DNA of 64,000 nucleotides, taken from Mycobacterium pinniadriaticum. Its GTDB lineage: Bacteria; Actinomycetota; Actinomycetes; Mycobacteriales; Mycobacteriaceae. Below, in pieces: positions 9,268 to 17,209 of the stretch (its first letter is position 1; each line of letters opens with the position of its first letter). The stretch is taken from assembly GCF_026242045.1 (NCBI RefSeq), contig NZ_JAPJDO010000019.1, positions 1 through 64,000 of the forward strand, given 5' to 3'. The notes under the pieces are model-generated. The model worked only from the letters and a program-made list of their open reading frames with translations, ran no database searches and had not been told where the DNA came from. The translations under genes were made by a program, and so were the position numbers.

Positions 9268-10164
9268 TCACACCAACGGCCGGCCGGTGCGAATCCGCCG
9301 ATCCACGTCGCGCAACAACAGATTGAACGGGAACTCGCGCAGGAATCGCGGTGTCAGATTGTTGACGAACCGAATGGCCGCCATCAGCCGGTCGAACTTG
9401 CGCTGCTTGTCCGCGTTCCACTCGAGCCGCATTTCATCACGGAAGCGCTGCGGTAGGAAACCGGTGGTGATGAGCAGGTTCAGTCCCTCGTGGGCGCGTT
9501 GCACCCGCGCCGGCAATCGAACATCGCGTAACCGTGACACCGCGAAGGGGTAGAGGTACTCGCGGATCGTATCGTCGATGTGGACCTTGTCCAGCGACTC
9601 CTGCCAGTACCGATCGAACGCCGCCCGGTCGGCCGGCCACATCTCGGCGGGCACCTGCAAGGTGGTCGCCAATGCCATGCTGTCTCGGTAGTGCCGATCC
9701 GCGGTCTCGTCGTCCATCTCGCCGATGAAGATCCGGGCGACGTCAACGCCACCCTTGTACAGGCAGGCCGCCACCCACAGCTGCAGGTCCTTGTCGAATG
9801 CGTTGTACTGCACCGGGCTGTCGGGAGTCGAGTACACCTGGGCGTGCGACTTGTTCACGGCGCGTCGGTACGCCTTTTTCTGCTCCTCGCTGCCGCGGGT
9901 GGCCACCGCGAGATAGGTGAAGGTCGTGCGCGCCCGCTTGACCGGGTGCCGGTCGGCCCGCCCGCTCTCGACCCGGCTCTCCATGACGCCATAGCCGACG
10001 CCTGGTCGGGCCAGCTCCATGATCACGTTCGCCGGCCCGGCCAGCAGCGCCACACCCATCAGGCCGTCGTCGAAGCCAGGACCCAGCCTGCGGCGCCGTG
10101 ACCGCAGCGGCGGCGCGCTCACGGCGCGGTCGACGTGGCTGATGACGGGTTCTCGGATCGCCAC
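9268..10164 (-). CDS. DUF2236 / MpaB-type oxygenase family protein
   Basis: A 298-residue protein starting at GTG 10164. The body matches the DUF2236 (MpaB, rubber-oxygenase-related) family: a GLMGVALLAGPANVIMEL segment, then T-F-T-Y-L-A-V-A with the H-A-Q-V sequence, and a histidine- and arginine-containing helical core that binds b-type heme in characterised relatives. M. tuberculosis Rv0276 is in the same position next to a TetR gene. It is divergent from that TetR gene across 84 bases, which suggests it is a target of the regulator. The substrate is unknown. Confidence 0.8.
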   Translation of the reverse strand: MAIREPVISHVDRAVSAPPLRSRRRRLGPGFDDGLMGVALLAGPANVIMELARPGVGYGVMESRVESGRADRHPVKRARTTFTYLAVATRGSEEQKKAYRRAVNKSHAQVYSTPDSPVQYNAFDKDLQLWVAACLYKGGVDVARIFIGEMDDETADRHYRDSMALATTLQVPAEMWPADRAAFDRYWQESLDKVHIDDTIREYLYPFAVSRLRDVRLPARVQRAHEGLNLLITTGFLPQRFRDEMRLEWNADKQRKFDRLMAAIRFVNNLTPRFLREFPFNLLLRDVDRRIRTGRPLV

Positions 10165-10248
10165 TGCGCGTCACCTATCGTGATCAATTCTGACAACAAA
10201 TGTTTCCCAATATTGCCGCCCAGGCCGCAGCAATGTCAAGATGGGCTA
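10165..10248. promoter_or_regulatory. Divergent promoter/operator between DUF2236 gene and tetR
   Basis: An 84-base gap between divergent starts. It contains an AT-rich patch (CAATTCTGACAACAAATG) and a TGATCA palindrome, a plausible place for a TetR-family operator. No convincing long inverted repeat was found by eye. Confidence 0.4.
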
Positions 10249-10869
10249 ATGACGCAGGCGCGCCCCTATGGCGGCGTGGACGCCGCCGATCGGCTGGCTC
10301 GGCGACGAGCCCGCCTGTTGCAGGCTGGGTTGGAATTACTGGGCAGCGACGTCGACCCCGCTGAGCTCACCGTTCGGGGCATCTGCCGAGAGGCCGGGGT
10401 CGCCACCCGCTACTTCTACGAGAGCTTCACCGACAAGGACGAGTTCGTCGCGGCGGTATTCGACTGGGTGGTCGCCGACTTGGCCGCCACCACCCAGGCG
10501 GCGGTCGCGACGGCCCCGGTCGAGACGCAGAATCGCGCGGCGATGGCCAATATCGTCCGGACCATCGAACTCGATCCCCGGGTCGGACGGCTGATGTTCA
10601 GCTCGCAACTGTCCAACGCCACAGTGGTACGCAAGCGGCAGGAATCGGGCGCGCTGTTCGCCATGTTGTCGGGCCAGCACCTCGAAGAGATGCTGCGACG
10701 TCCGGCCAACGATCGGATCAAGGCGTTCGCGCACTTCGTTGTCGGCGGTGTCGGCCAGACGATCAGCGCGTGGCTGGGCGGGGAGATCGAGCTGACACCC
10801 GGCGAGCTCGCCGATCAGCTCAGCGCGATCATCGACGAACTCGGCGCTCCACGCCTGTTCCGCGACTAG
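10249..10869 (+). CDS. TetR-family transcriptional regulator
   Basis: A 206-residue regulator. The N-terminal helix-turn-helix lies at about 38-62 (LTVRGICREAGVATRYFYES), ending with the Y-F-Y and F-x-D-K-D-E-F pattern typical of TetR proteins; the C-terminal helical domain would bind a ligand. ATG 10249 is preferred over an upstream in-frame start because the conserved helix then sits at the usual distance. It is divergent from the DUF2236 gene and its stop overlaps the convergent VOC gene by four bases. It resembles Rv0275c in position. Autoregulation and control of the DUF2236 gene are likely but inferred. Confidence 0.85.
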   Translation: MTQARPYGGVDAADRLARRRARLLQAGLELLGSDVDPAELTVRGICREAGVATRYFYESFTDKDEFVAAVFDWVVADLAATTQAAVATAPVETQNRAAMANIVRTIELDPRVGRLMFSSQLSNATVVRKRQESGALFAMLSGQHLEEMLRRPANDRIKAFAHFVVGGVGQTISAWLGGEIELTPGELADQLSAIIDELGAPRLFRD

Positions 10870-11444
10870 CCCGCGGTGATCGGCTGCCTGCGGTCGGCTG
10901 CGGTCTTGGGCCGCGTCACCGCGTCGCTATCAGTGAATTCCCTGGTCCAACAGGCGAATTCGAGGACTATCCCGTCCGGATCGGTGAAGTAGAACGACCG
11001 CACGTACACCCCGGGGTGCAGTTCGCGGGTGGACTGACGGGGACTGTTGTCATGGTTGAGCACCGGCCCGACCCGAACCCCCTTCTCCTTGAGCCGGCGG
11101 CGGTACTCGTCGAACTTCTCCGCGGGCACATGAAATGCCAGGTGGTTCATCGAACCCACCGCGCTGACGATCGAGCCCAAGCCGGGCAGCGCCGCCGGCG
11201 TGGTGTTGCCTGCCGTACCGTCCGGGGCCTCGGCGAACCAGAAGAACGCGACACAGTCGCCGTTACCGGCATCGAAGAAGAAATGCTGACCCATGTCGTC
11301 GGGCAGATCGAGCGACTTGATCAGCGGCATACCCAGCACGTTCGAGTAGAAGTCTTTCGTGCGCTCCATATCGGAGCACACCAGCGCAACGTGGTTGATA
11401 CCGCCGAGCTCGAATTCGGGGTTGGTGTTGTGCGGCTTGATCAT
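10866..11444 (-). CDS. VOC (glyoxalase/bleomycin-resistance) superfamily protein
   Basis: A 192-residue protein built of two beta-alpha-beta-beta-beta units. The first begins INHVALVCSD with the metal-ligand histidine near residue 18. The second has NHLAFHVP and closes with TDPDGIVLEF, whose Glu is the usual last ligand. It could be a dioxygenase, isomerase or lyase; nothing fixes the substrate. ATG 11444 is chosen over the adjoining GTG 11447 because AAGGG lies six bases before it. It corresponds to Rv0274 in neighbourhood. Confidence 0.82.
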   Translation of the reverse strand: MIKPHNTNPEFELGGINHVALVCSDMERTKDFYSNVLGMPLIKSLDLPDDMGQHFFFDAGNGDCVAFFWFAEAPDGTAGNTTPAALPGLGSIVSAVGSMNHLAFHVPAEKFDEYRRRLKEKGVRVGPVLNHDNSPRQSTRELHPGVYVRSFYFTDPDGIVLEFACWTREFTDSDAVTRPKTAADRRQPITAG

Positions 11445-11568
11445 CACGTGCCCTTACAGATACTGGTCAACTCTCCCATCCGAACCTAACACCGGATTCA
11501 GGCGTGCACATCGACGCTGGCGAATATGGTCTCCTCATCGACTCGACACCCCAGGAGGCCCACTGACC

Positions 11569-12690
11569 ATGCCAACCCCCGGAGTCGTTCGTGAGTTCAT
11601 CGGGGTCACCTCCCCGACTGCACGGCGGGCCGGCGCCGGCGGGCATCCCTGTCAGGGCCTCTACCACCGCGGGGTGGGCCGCAAGCCCAAAGTCGCCGTC
11701 ATCGCCAGCCACTACCAGATCGACTTCTCCGAGCACTACCTCGCCGACTACCTGGCCACCCGCGGTGTCGGCTTTCTCGGTTGGAACACCCGCTTCCGCG
11801 GCTTCGAGAGCAGCTTCCTACTCGACCACGCCCTGGTCGACATCGGCGTCGGGGTGCGCTGGCTGCGCGAGATCCAGGGCGTGGAAACGGTTGTCCTGCT
11901 CGGCAATTCTGGTGGCGGCTCGTTGATGGCCGCCTACCAGTCGCAGGCGGTCGAGCCCAACGTCACACCGCTGGAAGGCATGCGCCCCGCAGCCGGGCTG
12001 ACCGAGCTGACGCCGGCCGACGGCTACATCGCCAGTGCGGCTCACCCCGGCCGCCCGGAGGTACTGACGGCCTGGATGGACGCGGCCGTCATCGACGAAA
12101 ACGACCCATTGGCCAGCGATCCCGAGCTCGATCTCTTTGCCGAACACAACGGCCCGCCGTTCTCCCCCGATTTCCTCACCCGTTATCGGGCCGCCCAGGT
12201 CGCCCGCAACCACGCGATCACCGACTGGGTCGAGACCGAATGGAAGCGGGTCCAGTCCGCCGGCTTTACCGACCGGCCGTTCACCGTGATGCGGACCTGG
12301 GCCGATCCGCGCATGGTCGACCCCTCCATCGAGCCCACTCGACGTCAGCCCAACCTCTGCTATGCGGGCGTACCGGTGAAGGCGAACCGCTCCGCTCACG
12401 GCATCGCTGCCGCTTGCACGCTGCGCAACTGGCTGGGCATGTGGAGCCTCAAGACCGCGCAGACCCGCGCCGAACCCCACCTGGGCCGGGTCACCTGTCC
12501 GGCCCTGGTGATCAACGCCGACCAGGACACCGGGGTGTTCCCGTCGGACGCCCAGCGGATTTTCGACGCACTGGCCAGCACCGACAAGACCCAGTGCTCG
12601 ATCGATACCGACCACTACTTCACCACCCCGGGAGCCCGCAGCGAGCAGGCCGACACCATCGCGAAGTGGATCACCAAACGGTGGCGGTAA
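11569..12690 (+). CDS. Alpha/beta hydrolase (Rv0272c-like)
   Basis: A 373-residue hydrolase starting at ATG 11569, preceded by AGGAGG at about ten bases. The nucleophile elbow is GNSGGG with Ser114; probable acid and base lie in NADQDTG and TDHYFTT near the C-terminus. It is the first gene of a four-gene plus-strand operon, followed by overlapping genes for a 2-hydroxyacid dehydrogenase, a transporter and an acyl-CoA dehydrogenase, which suggests hydrolysis of an ester, lactone or thioester in a catabolic route. In M. tuberculosis the equivalent gene neighbours fadE6. Confidence 0.82.
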   Translation: MPTPGVVREFIGVTSPTARRAGAGGHPCQGLYHRGVGRKPKVAVIASHYQIDFSEHYLADYLATRGVGFLGWNTRFRGFESSFLLDHALVDIGVGVRWLREIQGVETVVLLGNSGGGSLMAAYQSQAVEPNVTPLEGMRPAAGLTELTPADGYIASAAHPGRPEVLTAWMDAAVIDENDPLASDPELDLFAEHNGPPFSPDFLTRYRAAQVARNHAITDWVETEWKRVQSAGFTDRPFTVMRTWADPRMVDPSIEPTRRQPNLCYAGVPVKANRSAHGIAAACTLRNWLGMWSLKTAQTRAEPHLGRVTCPALVINADQDTGVFPSDAQRIFDALASTDKTQCSIDTDHYFTTPGARSEQADTIAKWITKRWR

Positions 12691-13652
12691 GGGTTCTGGC
12701 TCATTTCCTTCCCGGTCAGAGTGTGTTGGACATCGTTGCGCCGGAAACGGGTTGGCTCGACGTCCGGTGGTGTCACGAAGACGACGACGAGACGCTGCAC
12801 CGCGAACTGCCCGAGGCCGAGGTGATCTGGCACGTGCTGCGTCCGCTGTCCGGCGCGGACCTGAGTCGCGGGCAGCGGCTGCGCCTGGTGCACAAGCTGG
12901 GCGCGGGTGTGAACACCATCGACGTCGCGGCGGCGACCGAACTGGGCATCGCGGTGGCCAACATGCCCGGCGCCAATGCTCCGTCGGTCGCCGAGGGCGC
13001 CGTGCTGCTCATGTTGGCCGCCCTGCGGCGGCTCCCCGCGCTGGACCGCGCGACCCGCCAGGGGCTCGGCTGGCCGACGGACACCAGTCTGGGCGAGACG
13101 GTGCGCGATATCGGCAGTTGCACCGTCGGACTGGTGGGTTACGGCAACATCGCCAAACGCGTCGAGAAGATAGTGCTCGCCATGGGCGGCACCGTCGTGC
13201 ACACCAACACCGCCGACGACGGCACCGACACCTGGCGACCGCTTTCCGGCCTGCTCGCCGAAAGCGACATCGTCAGCCTGCACCTTCCGCTGACTCCCGC
13301 CACCGACAAGCTCATCAACACCGCCGCGCTGGACACCATGCGGCCACATGCTGTCCTGGTCAACACTTCTCGCGGCGGAGTCATCGATGAACCGGCACTC
13401 GCCGATGCGCTGCGCGATGGGCGGCTCGCCGCCGCCGGGCTCGATGTGTTCGCCAGCGAACCCGTCGACCCGGACAATCCGCTGCTACAGCTCGACAACG
13501 TCGTGGTGACTCCACACGTCACCTGGTACACGGTCGACACCATGCGGCGGTACCTTATTCACGCGGTCGACAATTGTCGCCGTCTCCACGACGGCCGCGA
13601 CCTGGTCAACGTCGTGAACGGGAGGCAGGATGTCCGCCGCATCCACCGGTGA
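12681..13652 (+). CDS. D-isomer-specific 2-hydroxyacid dehydrogenase
   Basis: A 323-residue NAD(P)-dependent dehydrogenase starting at GTG 12681, which overlaps the hydrolase stop by ten bases. The Rossmann motif is GLVGYGNIAKRVEK. The catalytic Arg sits in NTSRGGVIDE, the Glu in ASEPVDPDNPL and the His in TPHVTWYT. The family interconverts 2-hydroxy and 2-keto acids or acts on 3-phosphoglycerate-like substrates; specificity is unknown. Overlap on both sides indicates translational coupling with the hydrolase and the transporter. Confidence 0.9.
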   Translation: MAVRVLAHFLPGQSVLDIVAPETGWLDVRWCHEDDDETLHRELPEAEVIWHVLRPLSGADLSRGQRLRLVHKLGAGVNTIDVAAATELGIAVANMPGANAPSVAEGAVLLMLAALRRLPALDRATRQGLGWPTDTSLGETVRDIGSCTVGLVGYGNIAKRVEKIVLAMGGTVVHTNTADDGTDTWRPLSGLLAESDIVSLHLPLTPATDKLINTAALDTMRPHAVLVNTSRGGVIDEPALADALRDGRLAAAGLDVFASEPVDPDNPLLQLDNVVVTPHVTWYTVDTMRRYLIHAVDNCRRLHDGRDLVNVVNGRQDVRRIHR

Positions 13653-15021
13653 GCAAACGCTGGAAACCCGCACGCTGCGCAAGGTCATCATCCGTGTCGT
13701 GCCCTTCCTGATGGCGCTGTATTTCGTCAACTATCTCGACCGCACCAACCTCGGTATCGCCAAGGCCGACATCAGCGAGCACCTGCAGCTCACGGCGAGC
13801 ATGTTCGGGCTGGCGTCGGGCATCTTCTTCATCGGCTATGTGCTGGTGGAGGTGCCGTCCAACCTGGCACTGGAGCGTTTCGGCGCGCGCCGCTGGCTCG
13901 CGCGCATCGCGGTGTCGTGGGGAATCGTCGCGGTGGCAATCGGTTTCGCGCCCAATGCGGCCACCCTCCTGGTGTTGCGGTTCCTGCTGGGTGTGGCCGA
14001 GGCCGGGTTGTTTCCCGGCGTGATCTTCTATCTCACCCGCTGGTTTCCCGGCGCCTACCGGGCCCGCATCGTAGCGATGTTCATGTTGGCCAGTCCGATC
14101 GCGGCGGCCGTCGGAACCCCGGTGTCCGCGTGGTTGATCCAGGCCGGTGAAGGCGTGTTCGGGCTGGCCGGCTGGCAGTTCATGATGATCGGCGTCGGCC
14201 TGCCGGCGATCATCCTGGGCATCATCTGCTGGTTCTACCTCACCGATCGCCCGGCCGACGCGCATTGGCTGAACCCCGACGAACGGCAATGGCTGATCAA
14301 CGTGCTGGCCGCCGAGGAACGCGAAGTCGCCGGTTCCTTCGACTTCCCGCTGCGACGCGCGTTGACCAGCCCACGAATCTGGCTGCTGTCGTTGGTCTAT
14401 TTCGGTATCGCCTACGGCCTGTACGCGCTGGCGTTCTTCCTGCCGTCGATCATCTCGGGGTTCAAGGAGTCCTTCGGCATGCAGCTGTCGATCGTGCAGG
14501 TGGGCCTGATCACCGCGGTGCCCTACACCCTGGCCGCGATCGCGATGTACCTGTGGTCGCGACACGCCGACAGCAGGAGCGAACACGTCTGGCATGTGGC
14601 CATCCCCATGGGACTGGGCGGCCTGGCGATTCCGGTCGCGTTGTATCTGGACAGCCCCGTGCTGGTGATGATCCCGGTGAGCATCGCCGCCATCGGCGTG
14701 TTCAGTGCGATTCCCAGCTTCTGGACACTGCCGGCGCAGTTTCTCACCGGCGCAGCGGCCGCCGGAGGGATCGGTCTGATCAACTCGATCGGCAATCTCG
14801 GCGGATTCGCCGCCCCGTACGCCACCGGTGCACTCAACCAATTCACCGGCAGCGACAAAGCCGGCATGTGGGCGGTGGGGATCATGATGATCGTCTCCGC
14901 GGTCGTGGTGGTGGTCCTGCGCGCCACCCCGATCGGGACAGCTAGTCGGGCGGGTACCCTCGGTCCCAACCCACCGGTTAATAGGGAAGGCATCCACCAT
15001 GCCCATCGCGATCACACCTGA
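13630..15021 (+). CDS. MFS transporter, anion:cation symporter type
   Basis: A 463-residue transporter with twelve predicted membrane helices. The N-terminal NYLDRTNLGIAKADI and the loop RFLLGVAEAGLFPGVIFYL are typical of the ACS subgroup, which takes up organic anions such as carboxylates. Its start overlaps the dehydrogenase by 23 bases and its stop overlaps the acyl-CoA dehydrogenase by 23 bases, so it is the uptake component of the operon. The last 25 residues, after the final helix, are poorly conserved-looking and read through the next gene's start. Confidence 0.9.
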   Translation: MSAASTGEQTLETRTLRKVIIRVVPFLMALYFVNYLDRTNLGIAKADISEHLQLTASMFGLASGIFFIGYVLVEVPSNLALERFGARRWLARIAVSWGIVAVAIGFAPNAATLLVLRFLLGVAEAGLFPGVIFYLTRWFPGAYRARIVAMFMLASPIAAAVGTPVSAWLIQAGEGVFGLAGWQFMMIGVGLPAIILGIICWFYLTDRPADAHWLNPDERQWLINVLAAEEREVAGSFDFPLRRALTSPRIWLLSLVYFGIAYGLYALAFFLPSIISGFKESFGMQLSIVQVGLITAVPYTLAAIAMYLWSRHADSRSEHVWHVAIPMGLGGLAIPVALYLDSPVLVMIPVSIAAIGVFSAIPSFWTLPAQFLTGAAAAGGIGLINSIGNLGGFAAPYATGALNQFTGSDKAGMWAVGIMMIVSAVVVVVLRATPIGTASRAGTLGPNPPVNREGIHHAHRDHT

Positions 15022-17197
15022 GCACAACGACCTCGCGGACTCGGTGAAGTCCTTCGTCGCGCGGGTGGCACCGTCGGAAGTCCGCCACGAAGCGCTGGAG
15101 ACCCCGGTGCCCAACCCGCCGCCATACTGGAAGGCCGCGGCCGAGCAGGGACTGCACGGCCTGCATCTGGCCGAGGCGGTGGATGGCCAGGGTTTCGGCC
15201 TGCTGGAGCTGGCGATCGTGATCGCCGAATTCGGCTACGGCGCGGTACCGGGCCCGTTCGTGCCGTCGGCCATCGCCAGCGCACTGATTTCGGCGCATGA
15301 CCCCGATGCCAAGCTGCTGAGCCAACTGGCCGCCGGGGAACTCATCGCCACCTGTGCACTCGAGTCCGGCCTGACCGCGACCCGGCAAGACACCACGCTG
15401 GTGATCCGCGGCGAAGCCCGCTCGGTGCCCGCCGGCGCGCAGGCCTCGATCCTGGTATTGCCGGTGTCCCTCGAAGGCGGTGTCGAATGGGTGATCCTCG
15501 ATGCCGCCGAACTCGAGATCGAGCCGGTGACTTCGGTGGACCTGCTGCGCCCGGTCGCCCACGTGCGCGCCAACGCCGTCGAGGTCACCGGCGACGCGGT
15601 GTTGTCCAACCTGTCACAGCCGGCCGGGCGGGCGATCCTCACCACGCTGCTGTCCGCCGAGGCCGTCGGGATCGCCCGGTGGGCCACCGACACCGCCGCG
15701 GCCTACGCGAAGATCCGCGAGCAGTTCGGCCGCCCGATCGGCCAGTTTCAGGCCGTCAAGCACAAGTGCGCGGAGATGATCGCCACCACCGAGCGCGCCA
15801 CCGCGGCGGTCTGGGATGCCGCCCGCGCACTCGATGAAGCCGCCGAAAAGGCCTGGGACAACGAACAAACCGCGTATGAATTCGCCGCGTCGGTCGCCGC
15901 CAGCCTGGCACCGGCCGCCGCCCAGCACTGCACGCAGGACTGCATCCAGGTGCATGGTGGCATCGGCTTCACCTGGGAGCACGACGCAGGCGTGTATTAC
16001 CGACGCACCCTCGGCCTGGTGGCCGCGTTCGGACGGTCGTCGGAGTATCCGCAGAAGGTGTTCGACACCGCGACGACCACCGGCATGCGGGCGATCAACA
16101 TCGACCTCGATCCCGAGACGGAACAGTTGCGTGCCGAGATCCGCGCGGAAGTGGCTGCGCTCAAGGCCATTCCACGTGAGGAGCGCAAGGCCGCGATCGC
16201 CGAGGCCGGCTGGGTGCAGCCGCACCTGCCCAGGCCGTGGGGCCGGGCGGCCAGCCCCGTCGAACAGATCATCATCGCCCAGGAGTTCACCGCCGGCCAG
16301 GTCAGGCGCCCACAGATGGGCATCGCGGCCTGGCTCATCCCGTCGATCGTGGCATTCGGTAACGACGAGCAGAAGCAGCGCTTCCTGCCGCCGACCTTCC
16401 GCGGCGAGATGATCTGGTGCCAGCTGTTCTCCGAGCCGGGCGCGGGATCCGATCTGGCCAGCCTGACCACCAAGGCCACCAAGGTCGACGGCGGCTGGCG
16501 GATCACCGGCCAGAAGATCTGGACCACCGGCGCCCAGTACGCACGCTGGGGCGCGCTTCTGGCCAGGACGAATCCCAGCGCACCGAAACACAATGGCATC
16601 AGCTATTTCCTGCTGGACATGAAAAGCGAAGGGGTCGAGGTCAAGCCGCTCCGTGAACTCACCGGCCACGCGATGTTCAACACGGTGTTCATCGACGACG
16701 TGTTCGTTCCCGACGAGCTGGTACTCGGCGAGGTGGACCGCGGCTGGGAGGTCAGCCGCAACACCCTGACCGCGGAGCGGGTTTCGATCGGCAGCAGTGA
16801 GCCCGGATTCCTGGCCAACCTCGACGCGTTCGTCAGCTTCGTCGGCGACGGCCACTTCGATCAGATCGGTCATCACCGGGCCGGTGAACTGATCGCCGAG
16901 GGGCATGCCGCCAAGCTGATGAACCTGCGGTCGACCCTGCTGACGCTGGCCGGCGGCGACGCGATGCCGTCCGCGGCGATCTCGAAACTGCTGTCGATGC
17001 GTACCGGGCAGGGCTACGCCGAGTTCGCGGTATCGTCGTTCGGCATCGACGGCGCCATCGGGGATCCCGAAGCGCTGGAAGGTAAATGGGCCGAGTACCT
17101 GCTCGGCAGCCGGTCGACCACCATCTACGGCGGCACCTCGGAGGTGCAGCTCAACATCATCGCCGAGCGGCTACTCGGCCTGCCCCGCGATCCGTAA
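14999..17197 (+). CDS. fadE6: Fused double acyl-CoA dehydrogenase (FadE6-like)
   Basis: A 732-residue protein made of two acyl-CoA dehydrogenase domains. The first (about 1-365) has QFGRPIGQFQAVKHK and QVHGGIGFTWEHD. The second (about 370-732) has the acyl-CoA dehydrogenase signature around FSEPGAGSDLASL, then KIWTTGAQ and the C-terminal YGGTSEVQLNIIAERLLGLP. M. tuberculosis FadE6 (Rv0271c) has the same fused layout and nearly the same length and also lies near fadD2. It oxidises an acyl-CoA in beta-oxidation or a related catabolic step using FAD. The cluster suggests an unusual, possibly cyclic or branched, substrate. Confidence 0.87.
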   Translation: MPIAITPEHNDLADSVKSFVARVAPSEVRHEALETPVPNPPPYWKAAAEQGLHGLHLAEAVDGQGFGLLELAIVIAEFGYGAVPGPFVPSAIASALISAHDPDAKLLSQLAAGELIATCALESGLTATRQDTTLVIRGEARSVPAGAQASILVLPVSLEGGVEWVILDAAELEIEPVTSVDLLRPVAHVRANAVEVTGDAVLSNLSQPAGRAILTTLLSAEAVGIARWATDTAAAYAKIREQFGRPIGQFQAVKHKCAEMIATTERATAAVWDAARALDEAAEKAWDNEQTAYEFAASVAASLAPAAAQHCTQDCIQVHGGIGFTWEHDAGVYYRRTLGLVAAFGRSSEYPQKVFDTATTTGMRAINIDLDPETEQLRAEIRAEVAALKAIPREERKAAIAEAGWVQPHLPRPWGRAASPVEQIIIAQEFTAGQVRRPQMGIAAWLIPSIVAFGNDEQKQRFLPPTFRGEMIWCQLFSEPGAGSDLASLTTKATKVDGGWRITGQKIWTTGAQYARWGALLARTNPSAPKHNGISYFLLDMKSEGVEVKPLRELTGHAMFNTVFIDDVFVPDELVLGEVDRGWEVSRNTLTAERVSIGSSEPGFLANLDAFVSFVGDGHFDQIGHHRAGELIAEGHAAKLMNLRSTLLTLAGGDAMPSAAISKLLSMRTGQGYAEFAVSSFGIDGAIGDPEALEGKWAEYLLGSRSTTIYGGTSEVQLNIIAERLLGLPRDP

Positions 17198-17209
17198 CCC
17201 CACGGCCGG

